This document shows, piece by piece, positions 18,619 through 27,160 of a stretch of DNA of 64,000 bases (its first letter is position 1; each line of letters opens with the position of its first letter). A model generated the notes under the pieces. That model searched no databases. It was not told the DNA's origin and worked only from the letters and a program-made list of their open reading frames with translations. The translations under genes and the position numbers were made by a program. Origin of the DNA: Sphingomonas sp. Leaf242 (GTDB lineage: Bacteria; Pseudomonadota; Alphaproteobacteria; Sphingomonadales; Sphingomonadaceae); contig NZ_LMLW01000008.1 of NCBI RefSeq assembly GCF_001422045.1, forward strand, positions 252,501 to 316,500, given 5' to 3'.

Positions 18619-20034
18619 TCAGGGCCGCAAGGGGCCCCATGCCGGATCCGAGCCGTCGAGCGGCGTCGGGATCTTGCGCTCGTTGACGCCGGTCAGGTCG
18701 ACGGACCAGAGGTCCGCCTTGCCGCCGCTGCCGCGTCCCGAGCGGTAGAAGTTGATCACGCGGCCGTTCGGCGACCAGCTCGGCCCCTCGTCCTGCCAGT
18801 CGTTGGTGAGCAATTTCTCGCCGCCGCCGCTCGGGCTCATGATGCCGATCCGGAACCCGCCGCCGAGCTTGGTGAACGCGATCAGGTCGCCGCGCGGGCT
18901 CCACACCGGCGTCGCATACCGCCCACCGCCGAAGCTGATCCGCTGCTGGTTCGAGCCGTCCGCGTTCATCACGTAGATCTGCTGCCCGCCCGAGCGATCG
19001 CTCTCGAACACGATCTTCGAGCCGTCCGGCGAGTAACTGCCGCCGGTATCGATCCCGGGAGAGTTGGTCAGGCGTTGTGGGGTCCCCCCTTGCGACGACA
19101 CGCGGTAGACGTCGGTATTGCCGCCCTGCGCCATCGAGAACAGGATGTTGCGACCGTCCGGCGAGAAGCGCGGCGCAAACGTCAGGTTCGCGTTCGCGAC
19201 CACCAGCCGTTGTTTGCCCGAGCCGATATCGTAGACATAGATCGCCGGGCGATTGTTGAGATAGCTCATATAGACGATCGACTGCTGGTTCGGCGCGAAC
19301 CGCGGCGTCAGCACGATCGACTGGCCGTTGGTCAGGAAGCGGTGATTGGCGCCGTCCTGATCCATGATCGCGAGCCGCTTGATGCGGTGGCCCTTGGGGC
19401 CGGTCTCGGACACGTAGACGACGCGGCTATCGAAATAGGCGCCCTCGCCGGTCAGGCGGGTGTAGACCATGTCGGCGCACTTATGCCCTGCGCGACGCCA
19501 GTCCGACGGCGGCACGACGAAGCCAGTGCGCGTCAGCTCGGCTTTCGACGACACGTCGTAGAGGTAGCAGCCGACCGTCAGATTGCCGTCGCCGTTGGCG
19601 CGGATGAAGCCCTGCACCAGCGCCTGCGCGCCGGTGCTGCCCCAGTAATCGAACCCGGGTGCCGTGACTTCGGGGAAGGTGATCGGGCGGAGCTGGCCGG
19701 GCGACAGCGGCGTGAACAGGCCGGAGTTGCGGAGGTCGTTGGTGACGATGTCAGCGAGCTGGCGACCGAGTACGTCGGTCGAGCCTGCTGGGGTGGAAAC
19801 GACCGCGGACGTCGGCATGACGGGAATCGCGATCGGCATCGGTGCGGAGATACCGCCGGTGACGTCGACCACGAGGCCACCGGACTGATCGCCTGCCGGG
19901 GCTGGGGCGGCTGGATCGGCGGGGGCTTGCTGTGGCGCTGGAGCGGGTGCGTCCTGCGCGTTGGCGGCACCGCAAGAGACGAACGCGAGCAACCCAACCG
20001 ATGCGAGAACCGATCGAGCCTTACGCCCACCCAA
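18619..20034 (-). CDS. tolB: Tol-Pal periplasmic protein TolB, repeat upstream in frame
   Basis: Periplasmic beta-propeller protein of the Tol-Pal system. The mature part has an N-terminal alpha/beta domain and PD40 blades (SPDGRNILFSMAQGG, SPDGSKIVFESDRSGG and others). The signal peptide is GRKARSVLASVGLLAFVSCG followed by AANAQ. The frame is open to ATG 20202 and ATG 20211, straight after the tolA stop, but the first ~55 codons are a family A palindrome. TTG 20034, with GGAGG five bases upstream (also repeat DNA), is chosen; GTG 20037 is the neighbour. If 20202 is used the protein carries a long repeat-coded extension ahead of its signal peptide. Confidence 0.93.
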   Translation of the reverse strand: MGGRKARSVLASVGLLAFVSCGAANAQDAPAPAPQQAPADPAAPAPAGDQSGGLVVDVTGGISAPMPIAIPVMPTSAVVSTPAGSTDVLGRQLADIVTNDLRNSGLFTPLSPGQLRPITFPEVTAPGFDYWGSTGAQALVQGFIRANGDGNLTVGCYLYDVSSKAELTRTGFVVPPSDWRRAGHKCADMVYTRLTGEGAYFDSRVVYVSETGPKGHRIKRLAIMDQDGANHRFLTNGQSIVLTPRFAPNQQSIVYMSYLNNRPAIYVYDIGSGKQRLVVANANLTFAPRFSPDGRNILFSMAQGGNTDVYRVSSQGGTPQRLTNSPGIDTGGSYSPDGSKIVFESDRSGGQQIYVMNADGSNQQRISFGGGRYATPVWSPRGDLIAFTKLGGGFRIGIMSPSGGGEKLLTNDWQDEGPSWSPNGRVINFYRSGRGSGGKADLWSVDLTGVNERKIPTPLDGSDPAWGPLRP

Positions 20035-20042
20035 CACAACCT

Positions 20043-20146
20043 CCACCCCGGCGAAGGCCGGGGCCCAATTGGGGGACGCCGCTGAGGAAGCGGTGCGCAT
20101 CATTACGTTGGCCGTCCCAATTGGGCCCCGGCCTACGCCGGGGTGG
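20043..20146. repeat. Palindromic element, family A, between tolA and tolB
   Basis: Inverted repeat of 104 bp with arms CCACCCCGGCGAAGGCCGGG and CCCGGCCTACGCCGGGGTGG, and CCCAATTGGG on both sides of the core. It lies inside the tol operon, in frame with tolB, and provides the likely tolB ribosome site. Confidence 0.9.
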
Positions 20147-20213
20147 TATTCTTCAATCGGGGTTGGGCGCGAAGGGAAAAACCCCAGGATCGATCGAGTC
20201 ATAACGGACATCC

Positions 20214-21260
20214 TCAGCCGGGAAGTTTGTAGCGCAGGCTGAAATTGCTCCAGCCGTTCTGCACGTCATACAGGTCGTCGGGCAAACCGCGTAGCGGCGA
20301 ACACCCGACGAAGGTCGCGATCGCCAGATCGTCGACGCGGTCGACATAGCGCCGGTTGTCGTCGTCGACGCCGGCATGACCACTGATCGTCGGCCGCGAC
20401 TTCAGCGTGCCGTCGCGGTTGAGCCGCAGGTTGATCGTCACGCGGATCCGCTCGGCGCCGGGTCCAGGCGTGACCTGGCGGTTCGCGCAGGGCTGCACCT
20501 GGCGCAGGATCGCTGACCCGATGTTCGCCGCCGCCTGCGCGCCGAGCTTGGCCGCCTTGGGCGCTTCCGACTTGCTTGGCGACGGATCGGCCGACAGACC
20601 CTTGAGGAAATTGTCGCCGAGCCGCGAACCGCGTGGCCGCGAGGTCTTGGCCTCGGCGGTCGAGCCGCTGCCCTTGGTCGAGGACGGCTTGGCGGGCTTG
20701 GCTGCACTAGAAGACGACTTTGCAGCAGAGTCCTTCGACTTCGTCGCGGTCTTCGCAGGTGCCGATTTCTCCGGCGCGGGCTTGGTCGGCTTGGCCTTGG
20801 CGGGCACCGGCTTTGGCTTCTCGGCCGGCTTAGGCACCGGTGCCGGCTTGGCGGTGGGCTTTGGTGGCGCAGGCTTGGGTTTAGGCTGCGGCTTGGGTTT
20901 AGGCTGCGGCTTGGGCTCGGGTTTTGGTTCGGGTGCCGGCTGCGGCTTGGGCTTCGGCGGTGCGGGCTTCGGCGCAGGTGGCACGGGATCGGGCTTCGGC
21001 TCGGGCTCGGCCTCTTGCGGGGCCGGCGGCGCGGCATCCTCGGGAGCGCCCTCGTCCGGCGCGACCGACTCGGCCGGCGTCTCCGCCGATTGCGGCGCGG
21101 TCGCCTCGAGCGCGACGTCGGGGACGAGGCTCACGTCGATCGGCTGCTGCTGGATCTTCGGCGGTTCGGGCGCGCTGAGAAAGCTAAGCGACAGCAAGCC
21201 GAACAGCACGACATGCCCGACGACGGCAACGCCTAAGCCGATCTTCTCCGAACGATCCAT
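20214..21260 (-). CDS. tolA: TolA-like periplasm-spanning protein
   Basis: A 348-residue protein with one N-terminal helix (IGLGVAVVGHVVLFGLLSLS), a long Pro/Lys/Glu tract (about residues 75-165, KPxPKPKP repeats), an Ala/Lys/Ser tract, and a C-terminal TolA/TonB-type domain (about 255-348) with AERIRVTINLRLNRDG. It links TolQR in the inner membrane to Pal and TolB. Position between tolR and tolB decides TolA over TonB. The Lys/Pro-rich stalk differs from the Ala-rich helical stalk of E. coli TolA. Confidence 0.9.
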   Translation of the reverse strand: MDRSEKIGLGVAVVGHVVLFGLLSLSFLSAPEPPKIQQQPIDVSLVPDVALEATAPQSAETPAESVAPDEGAPEDAAPPAPQEAEPEPKPDPVPPAPKPAPPKPKPQPAPEPKPEPKPQPKPKPQPKPKPAPPKPTAKPAPVPKPAEKPKPVPAKAKPTKPAPEKSAPAKTATKSKDSAAKSSSSAAKPAKPSSTKGSGSTAEAKTSRPRGSRLGDNFLKGLSADPSPSKSEAPKAAKLGAQAAANIGSAILRQVQPCANRQVTPGPGAERIRVTINLRLNRDGTLKSRPTISGHAGVDDDNRRYVDRVDDLAIATFVGCSPLRGLPDDLYDVQNGWSNFSLRYKLPG

Positions 21261-21273
21261 CAGGCCAGCGCCA

Positions 21274-21711
21274 TCAGTTCTGATTACCCTCGACGGTCAC
21301 CAGCGCGACGCGGTTCAGCCCAGCGCGGTTGAGTTCGCCCATCACGCGCATCACGCGCCCGTAATCGAGCTTCCGGTCCGCGCGCAGCAACACCTGCGGT
21401 TCGTCGCCGACCGCTCGGCTGGCGGCGATCGCGGCCAACCGCACCGGCAACGCGTCGTCGGTCACCTGATCCTTGTCGATGAACAGCGCGCCGGTGCCAT
21501 CCATCGAGATCTCGACGGGCTTCTGCTCCTGGTCGAGCGCCTTCGCACGCGCGTCGGGGAGGTTCACCGGAACGCCCGCGGTCATCAACGGCGCGGTCAC
21601 CATGAAGATGATCAGCAGCACCAGCATCACGTCGACCAGCGGCGTGACGTTGATGTCCGCCATTGGCGCGCGGCGACCGCGGCCACGGGAAGAAGGAAGG
21701 TTCATCGCCAT
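21274..21711 (-). CDS. tolR: TolR (ExbD-family) proton-channel subunit
   Basis: A 145-residue protein with one helix. MADINVTPLVDVMLVLLIIF contains the membrane aspartate that relays protons, followed by a periplasmic domain. It works with TolQ to energise TolA. ATG 21705 (MNLPSS) is an alternative start two codons in. The 182-bp gap from tolQ is a palindromic repeat; tolA starts 13 bases after its stop. Confidence 0.95.
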   Translation of the reverse strand: MAMNLPSSRGRGRRAPMADINVTPLVDVMLVLLIIFMVTAPLMTAGVPVNLPDARAKALDQEQKPVEISMDGTGALFIDKDQVTDDALPVRLAAIAASRAVGDEPQVLLRADRKLDYGRVMRVMGELNRAGLNRVALVTVEGNQN

Positions 21712-21714
21712 CTA

Positions 21715-21884
21715 AAATCCTCCCCGCAAGCGGGGAGGGGGACCAGCGAAGCTGGTGGTGGGGGCGTGCGTCATATGCTGTGGTGCGTAGAGGGCCTCGT
21801 TCCAAGGGCGCTGCGCTGCGGGGAGAACCCCCTCCACCACGCCACTGCGCGTCGCGGTCCCCCTCCCCGTGCCGGGGAGGATTT
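21715..21884. repeat. Long palindromic element between tolQ and tolR
   Basis: Inverted repeat of about 170 bp with outer arms AAATCCTCCCC and GGGGAGGATTT and inner pairs such as GGTCCCCCTCCCC with GGGGAGGGGGACC. It fills nearly all of the tolQ-tolR gap in the operon. Confidence 0.85.
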
Positions 21885-21893
21885 GCGTCGCGC

Positions 21894-22586
21894 TCATCGC
21901 GACCCGTCCAATTGGCGCGAGAGGGTGGTATGGAAACCGTCGGCGAAGCGGTTGAGGCTCGCCTCGATCCGATTGATGCCGTGTGAGAACCGGTTGTACG
22001 CGATCACCGCGGGAATAGCCGCGAACAGGCCGATCGCCGTAGCGAACAACGCCTCCGCGATCCCCGGCGCGACCACCGCGAGCGACGTGTTCTGCGCCGC
22101 CGCGATGCTGGTGAAGCTCCGCATGATCCCCCACACCGTGCCGAACAGCCCGACGAACGGCGCGACCGAGCCGACCGTTGCCAGCACGTTGAGCCGGTCC
22201 GACAGCTTGTCGATCTCGCCAGCGACGGCTGCGCCCATGGTGGTCGCCAGCCGCTCGCGCGTACCGCTCTTGTCGATCGTGCCGCCCGCGGTCGAGCGCC
22301 GCCACTCGGTGACGCCGGCCGCGAACACGCGCGCCGACGGTAGGTCGTTCTCGCCCTCCGCCTTGTAGAAGACGTCGATATCCTCGGCCTTCCAGAAGTC
22401 GCGCTCGAACCGGGTCATGCCTTTCCGCGTCTTGCCGATCCGCCGCCAGAACGCGACGATCAGCGCCCAGGTCCAGATGCTGGCGAGCAGCAGCCCGATC
22501 ATCACGCCCTTCACCACCCAGTCGGCCTGGAGGAACAAGTGGATCGGCGACAGCGTCGCGCTCTCCATAGTCAACACCGGATTCAT
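21894..22586 (-). CDS. tolQ: TolQ (MotA/ExbB-family) proton-channel subunit
   Basis: A 230-residue inner-membrane protein with three helices (about residues 24-44, 135-160, 172-195) and the conserved VAPFVGLFGTVWGIM and GIAEALFATAIGLFAAIPAV segments. It forms the proton channel with TolR. The ATG overlaps the ybgC stop as ATGA. Confidence 0.96.
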   Translation of the reverse strand: MNPVLTMESATLSPIHLFLQADWVVKGVMIGLLLASIWTWALIVAFWRRIGKTRKGMTRFERDFWKAEDIDVFYKAEGENDLPSARVFAAGVTEWRRSTAGGTIDKSGTRERLATTMGAAVAGEIDKLSDRLNVLATVGSVAPFVGLFGTVWGIMRSFTSIAAAQNTSLAVVAPGIAEALFATAIGLFAAIPAVIAYNRFSHGINRIEASLNRFADGFHTTLSRQLDGSR

Positions 22587-23041
22587 GCTTCCCCCTGCCA
22601 GACTAGGCGTTCGTAGATATCGATCCAGGCGCGTGGCTGGCGGCGTGGGCGACCATTGGGAGCGACCAACGCCGCCACAACATCCGCCTCGGCCAAGACA
22701 AGCCCGTCGCGCATGACTCTCTGATGAATGGCGACGCCAGCGGCGCGTACCTGCGTCATCCGCGAGACGACGACGAGCGCGTCGTCGAGCCGCGCCGGTG
22801 CGGCATAGCGGATGGTCACGTTGGCGATCGCGTAGGAGCCTTCGCCTGCCTCGAACGTCGCGCGCTGGTCGATCCCGCCGAGCCGCAACATGTCCGACCG
22901 TGCGCGCTCCATGTAGCGCAGATAATTGGCGTGATAAACCGCACCCGACAGGTCGGTGTCCTCGAAATAGACGCGCACCGGAAACCGGTGCTCGCGCCCT
23001 TCGAAGCGGCCTTCCGCCGGACGATCTGAAACTTCAGCCAT
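22583..23041 (-). CDS. ybgC: Tol-Pal associated acyl-CoA thioesterase YbgC
   Basis: A hotdog-fold (4HBT) thioesterase with the FEDTDLSGAVYHANYLRYME motif, whose Asp is catalytic. It hydrolyses short or acyl-ACP-linked thioesters at the membrane; its Tol-Pal link is by conserved synteny. From ATG 23041 (MAEVSDRPAEG) it has 152 residues, near family size; the frame runs to ATG 23095, and neither start has a strong ribosome site. First gene of the tol operon. Confidence 0.93.
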   Translation of the reverse strand: MAEVSDRPAEGRFEGREHRFPVRVYFEDTDLSGAVYHANYLRYMERARSDMLRLGGIDQRATFEAGEGSYAIANVTIRYAAPARLDDALVVVSRMTQVRAAGVAIHQRVMRDGLVLAEADVVAALVAPNGRPRRQPRAWIDIYERLVWQGEA

Positions 23042-23158
23042 TGCCGCGGCTGTTAACCCAGTCTTTGCCACGAAGCCAACCATTGCCTTCATCATGTCGG
23101 CACTGGCCGGGGGCGAATCATGCGCCTAGTCTCGACTCCTCGAACGCAGGAGACTCGC

Positions 23159-23563
23159 ATGGCCGATCGTCCCACTCGCGGTATCACGCCTTTTCTGGTC
23201 ATCCGCGGCAAGCGCGCACACGAAGCACTCGCCTTCTACGAAGCCGCGTTCGCCGCGACGGTCGTCGAGACCAACGTCGCAGATGACGGCGTCCGGCTGA
23301 TGCAGGCGAGCCTCCGAATCAACGACGGCTGGTTGATGCTGGGCGACGAGTTTCCCGAATGGCGCGGCCACGACGAACCCGAGCCCGCCGGTATCACGCT
23401 GCACCTGCAGGTCGACGATGCGGATGGCTGGGTGGAGCGCGCGGCGACGGCTGGCGCGATCGTGACGATGCCCGTCGCCGACCAGTTCTGGGGCGATCGA
23501 TACGGCCAAGTGCGCGATCCGTTCGGCCATAGCTGGTCGCTCGGATCGCCGCTCAAGACCTGA
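23159..23563 (+). CDS. VOC-family (PhnB/glyoxalase-like) protein
   Basis: A 134-residue vicinal-oxygen-chelate fold protein with two beta-alpha-beta-beta-beta modules (TPFLVIRGKRAHEALAFYE, and DQFWGDRYGQVRDPFGHSWS). The second module closely resembles PhnB-type proteins of unknown substrate. AGGAGA lies six bases before ATG 23159. It is divergent from ybgC and converges on the lipoprotein gene with no gap. Confidence 0.9.
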   Translation: MADRPTRGITPFLVIRGKRAHEALAFYEAAFAATVVETNVADDGVRLMQASLRINDGWLMLGDEFPEWRGHDEPEPAGITLHLQVDDADGWVERAATAGAIVTMPVADQFWGDRYGQVRDPFGHSWSLGSPLKT

Positions 23564-24337
23564 TTACTGGAAGACGCTGGGATCCAGCTTCAGCCGTGGC
23601 TGCGATGGCGGTACCGGCTGCGAGATCGGCTGGAGACGCGCCTGCGTGATCGTCTGGACGGTCATGTTCGACGCGTATTGCCGCGAAGCCAGCACTGGCC
23701 GCGGTTGCTGCGCATACACCGGTGCCGGGGTACCCCGACCACGCCAAGCATCGAACGCACGGTAGAAATCGGTGAACGGCCGTTCGAGCGTCGGCAGTTG
23801 CTGCGCCGCGAACGCGGGCATCGCCTCTGCCGTCACACCAGCGCTCTGCGCCAGCACGGTGCTCGCCGCCGCGCAGAAATCGTCGCGCGCGGGCGACTGC
23901 GAGAAGAAGTTATACAGCCGCGTCATCGCATCGTCGTAGCGATCCTGCCAATCGCGGCCGCCCGACTTCCACTCGCTGGCATAGGTCGCCTCGGCCTTGG
24001 CGAGCACCGGCTTCTGCGCCGACAGCATCGCATTGTAGCTGGCGATGATCGCGCCTTCCTGCGGTCCGCGGCAGGCGAGCGCGGCGACGTTGAGCGCGGC
24101 ACGCAGGTGCCAGACCTTGGCGGCCGGGGTCAGGTTGCGATTCGGCGTGGGATAGGTGCCATCGGGCAACGCGACTGGGATCACCATGGTCGGCGACGCA
24201 CCCTTCGGCATTGCCGGCGCGGCGACCGGTGCCGCGACCACCGGCGGCGCAACGACGGCGACCGTCTTGGGCTTCGGCGCGCACCCCGCCACCAAGGCGA
24301 GTGCGGTAAATGAAAGCAACGCAAACCGACGACTCAT
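23564..24337 (-). CDS. Hypothetical lipoprotein
   Basis: A 257-residue predicted lipoprotein. Signal MSRRFALLSFTALALVAG ends at a lipobox Cys, then CAPKPKTVAVVAPPV is a Pro/Ala-rich linker. A helical region (about residues 75-175) contains AKVWHLRAALNVAALACRGP, and the tail is Gln/Pro-rich. A similar layout is common in sphingomonad lipoproteins with no assigned role. ATG 24337 is chosen over GTG 24346; GAGG lies eight bases upstream. Confidence 0.82.
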   Translation of the reverse strand: MSRRFALLSFTALALVAGCAPKPKTVAVVAPPVVAAPVAAPAMPKGASPTMVIPVALPDGTYPTPNRNLTPAAKVWHLRAALNVAALACRGPQEGAIIASYNAMLSAQKPVLAKAEATYASEWKSGGRDWQDRYDDAMTRLYNFFSQSPARDDFCAAASTVLAQSAGVTAEAMPAFAAQQLPTLERPFTDFYRAFDAWRGRGTPAPVYAQQPRPVLASRQYASNMTVQTITQARLQPISQPVPPSQPRLKLDPSVFQ

Positions 24338-24488
24338 CGCAACCACCTCGTGATGTCCCCCGACGGGACATGTCTGGCATGGGGAAGGTTAACGATGCGT
24401 AAGCCGTACGCGATTTGCGGCGAGTGGAGATGGGTGGGGTTGGGAGTTTCAAGATTGCCAGAAGGTCGCGCCCTGCCACGGATCACTT

Positions 24489-24590
24489 CCACCCCGGCGG
24501 AGGCCGGGCCCAATTGGAAAGGTTGCAGTAACGGACCGCGACCTTAGTCGGCGATGTCCCCCAACTGGGCCCCGGCCTCCGCCGGGGTGG
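24489..24590. repeat. Palindromic element, family A
   Basis: Inverted repeat of 102 bp with arms CCACCCCGGCGGAGGCCGGG and CCCGGCCTCCGCCGGGGTGG. The core GGTTGCAGTAACGG is shared with 43817-43920. It lies about 60 bp upstream of a family C element. Confidence 0.9.
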
Positions 24591-24647
24591 TGCTGGATGC
24601 AGGCAACGAACCCAAGATCACCGTATACAGAAGACGCTATCCCTCAC

Positions 24648-24774
24648 GATCCTCCCCCGCCAGGGGGAGGTGGCGCCGCAGGCGACGGAGGGGGAGGACA
24701 CGGAACAGAGGTTGGCGCCTGCCGCCCCCTCCGTCAGGCAAGAGCCTGCCACCTCCCCCTTGCGGGGGAGGATC
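24648..24774. repeat. Palindromic element, family C, copy 2
   Basis: Inverted repeat of 127 bp with outer arms GATCCTCCCCCGCCAGGG and CTTGCGGGGGAGGATC. It matches 14765-14890 with its middle block reversed. It ends five bases before the stop of the nitronate monooxygenase gene and may act as its terminator. Confidence 0.85.
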
Positions 24775-24779
24775 AGGCG

Positions 24780-25799
24780 TTAAACCGCGCGCGCCTCTAG
24801 CGCCGCCGCTGCCTGCGCCATCAGGCCGCCGATGATGTCCGCGACCGGCTCCTCGCGCTTGACCATGCCGACCGACTGGCCCGCCATCACCGAGCCATGC
24901 TCGACATCGCCGTCGATCACCGCGCGGCGCAGCGCACCTGCCCAGTAATGCTCGATCTGCAACTGCGCCTCGGCCATTTCCACGCGGCCACCATCGAGAT
25001 GCCCGGCAACCTCGCGCTGCTTCGCCGTGAACAGCTCGCTCGACGCGTTCTTCAGCGCACGCACCGGGATGACGGGAAGCCGCGCATCGATCTGCACGCT
25101 GGCGATCGCGTCGCGCGCCGACGCCCGGATGAACGCCTTCTTGAAATTGGCGTGCGCGATCGATTCGGTCGCGCAGACGAACAGCGTGCCGAGCTGGACG
25201 CCCGCCGCACCCATGTCGAGATACCCCGCGATCGCCTCACCGCGACCGATCCCGCCCGCGACGAACACGGGAACCTGCTCGGCGATCTCTGGCAGCATTT
25301 CCTGCGCGAGCACGCTGGTCGAGACCGGGCCTATATGCCCGCCGGCCTCCATCCCCTCGATCACCAGCGCATCGACACCCGAGCGGATCAGTTTCTTCGC
25401 CAGCGCCAGCGCGGGCGAGAACGCGATCAGCTTGGCGCCCGTCTCCTTGATCGCCTCGATGCTGCCCTTTGGCGGCAGGCCACCCGCGAGCACGACGTGG
25501 CCGACCTTGTGCTTGGCGCAGACCGCGATCAACTCGAACAGGTCGGGGTGCATGGTGATCAGGTTCACGCCGAACGGCTTGTCCGTCATCGCCTTGGTCG
25601 CGGCGATCTCGGTATCGAGCAGCGCGGGCGTCATCGCGCCGCACGCGATCACGCCGAACCCGCCCGCGTTCGAAATCGCCGACACGAGGTGACGCTCGCT
25701 CACCCACGACATCGCGCCGCCGAGAATAGCGACCTCCGACCCGAGGAACGCGGCGCCGCGCGCCATCCGGCGTTGCAGCCGCTCAGTACCGATCGTCAT
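24780..25799 (-). CDS. Nitronate monooxygenase (NMO/FabK-like flavoprotein)
   Basis: A 339-residue FMN-binding TIM barrel of the 2-nitropropane dioxygenase family. Signals are AISNAGGFGVIACG, the GMEAGGHIGP loop with the family histidine, and the phosphate-binding GGIGRGEAIAGYLDMGAAGV. It probably detoxifies nitronates; a FabK-type enoyl reductase role is less likely without a fatty-acid context. It follows lysC by 55 bp on the same strand. Confidence 0.9.
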   Translation of the reverse strand: MTIGTERLQRRMARGAAFLGSEVAILGGAMSWVSERHLVSAISNAGGFGVIACGAMTPALLDTEIAATKAMTDKPFGVNLITMHPDLFELIAVCAKHKVGHVVLAGGLPPKGSIEAIKETGAKLIAFSPALALAKKLIRSGVDALVIEGMEAGGHIGPVSTSVLAQEMLPEIAEQVPVFVAGGIGRGEAIAGYLDMGAAGVQLGTLFVCATESIAHANFKKAFIRASARDAIASVQIDARLPVIPVRALKNASSELFTAKQREVAGHLDGGRVEMAEAQLQIEHYWAGALRRAVIDGDVEHGSVMAGQSVGMVKREEPVADIIGGLMAQAAAALEARAV

Positions 25800-25854
25800 G
25801 CATCCATCCCCGTCGTCCCGACGCCTGCCGGGATCATGTCGTTATGTATCAAGC

Positions 25855-27108
25855 TCAAGCCGCATCCTCGGCATCGAGCCCGTACGCCGTGTGCAGCACG
25901 CGCACCGCGAGCTCGGTATAATCCTCTTCGATCAGCACGCTGACCTTGATCTCCGACGTCGCGATCGCCTGGATGTTGATGCCGCGCTCGCCAAGCGTGG
26001 TGAACATCGTCGAGGCGACGCCGGCATGGCTGCGCATGCCGACACCAACGACGGACACTTTGGCGACGCGCGTGTCGTGGACGATCGTCGCATAGCCGAT
26101 CGCGTCCTTCGCCTTGTCGAGCACGTCGAGCGAGCGCGCCAGATCCGCCGCCGGCACCGTGAACGTCACGTCGGTCGACCCGGTCGAATGCGCGACGTTC
26201 TGCACGATCATGTCCACGTTGATCCCCGCATCGGCGAGCGGCGCGAAGATCGCGGCGACCGAGCCCGGCCGATCGCTGACCTGCGTCAGGGTGATCTTCG
26301 CCTCGTTTTTGTCGTGCGCGATGCCGGTGATGAGCTGGCGTTCCATATCGTCGATTTCCTCTTCGCCCACGATCAACGTGCCGCGGTGTCCGTCATTGGT
26401 ATCGCCGTCTTCGAACGAAGACAGCACGCGTACCCGCACATTCTCTTTCATCGCCAAGCCTACAGACCTAGTCTGCAACACCTTGGCACCGACGCTGGCA
26501 AGTTCCAGCATCTCTTCGTACGTGACCTTGCTCAGCTTCCGCGCGCGAGGCACGATCCTGGGGTCGGTCGTGTAGACGCCGTCGACGTCGGTATAGATGT
26601 CGCAGCGGTCGGCCTTCATCGCCGCCGCCATCGCCACCGCCGACGTATCCGAGCCGCCGCGACCCAACGTCGTGACGCGCTGACCATCCGCGACGCCCTG
26701 GAAGCCGGGAATCACGGCGACGACGCCGTCCGCGAGGCTCGCGTCGAGCGCGGCCGTGTCGATCTCGCCGATGCGGGCCGAGCCGTGCGCGTCCGACGTG
26801 TTGATCGGCAACTGCCAGCCGAGCCAGCTCCGTGCCTTGCAGCCCGCCGCCTGGAGCGCGATCGCGAGCAGGCCACTCGTGATCTGCTCGCCGGCCGAGA
26901 CGACGACGTCATATTCCTTCGCGTCGTACAGCGACGACGCCTCGCGGCAGAAGCCGACCAGCCGATCGGTCTCGCCGGCCATCGCGGAGACGACGACGGC
27001 GACCTGGTTGCCGGCGTCGACTTCGCGCTTCACGCGCGCGGCGACGTTGCGGATACGCTCGATCCCAGCCATCGACGTCCCGCCGAATTTCATCACGATA
27101 CGGGCCAT
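25855..27108 (-). CDS. lysC: Aspartate kinase
   Basis: Phosphorylates aspartate, the first step to lysine, threonine, methionine and diaminopimelate. It is 417 residues from MARIVMKFGGTSM; the kinase domain carries KFGGTS and TLGRGGSDTSAVA, and two ACT domains (about residues 265-415) suggest feedback control by lysine and/or threonine. The open frame runs further 5', across the start of ubiG, but 27108 is the family start. Confidence 0.96.
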   Translation of the reverse strand: MARIVMKFGGTSMAGIERIRNVAARVKREVDAGNQVAVVVSAMAGETDRLVGFCREASSLYDAKEYDVVVSAGEQITSGLLAIALQAAGCKARSWLGWQLPINTSDAHGSARIGEIDTAALDASLADGVVAVIPGFQGVADGQRVTTLGRGGSDTSAVAMAAAMKADRCDIYTDVDGVYTTDPRIVPRARKLSKVTYEEMLELASVGAKVLQTRSVGLAMKENVRVRVLSSFEDGDTNDGHRGTLIVGEEEIDDMERQLITGIAHDKNEAKITLTQVSDRPGSVAAIFAPLADAGINVDMIVQNVAHSTGSTDVTFTVPAADLARSLDVLDKAKDAIGYATIVHDTRVAKVSVVGVGMRSHAGVASTMFTTLGERGINIQAIATSEIKVSVLIEEDYTELAVRVLHTAYGLDAEDAA

Positions 27109-27160
27109 TGGCAGCGCAAATCCCTTTGGGTCGAAGCGGCGGCCCTGATAGGTAGCGCGC

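Noticed and set aside
18244-20085. 613-codon plus-strand frame opposite pal and tolB
   Set aside because: Antisense shadow of two clear genes; composition rich in Arg/Asp/Ala without domains.
20407-22368. 653-codon plus-strand frame opposite tolA-tolR-tolQ
   Set aside because: The Gly-rich first half is the complement of the Pro/Lys stalk of TolA; not a credible gene.
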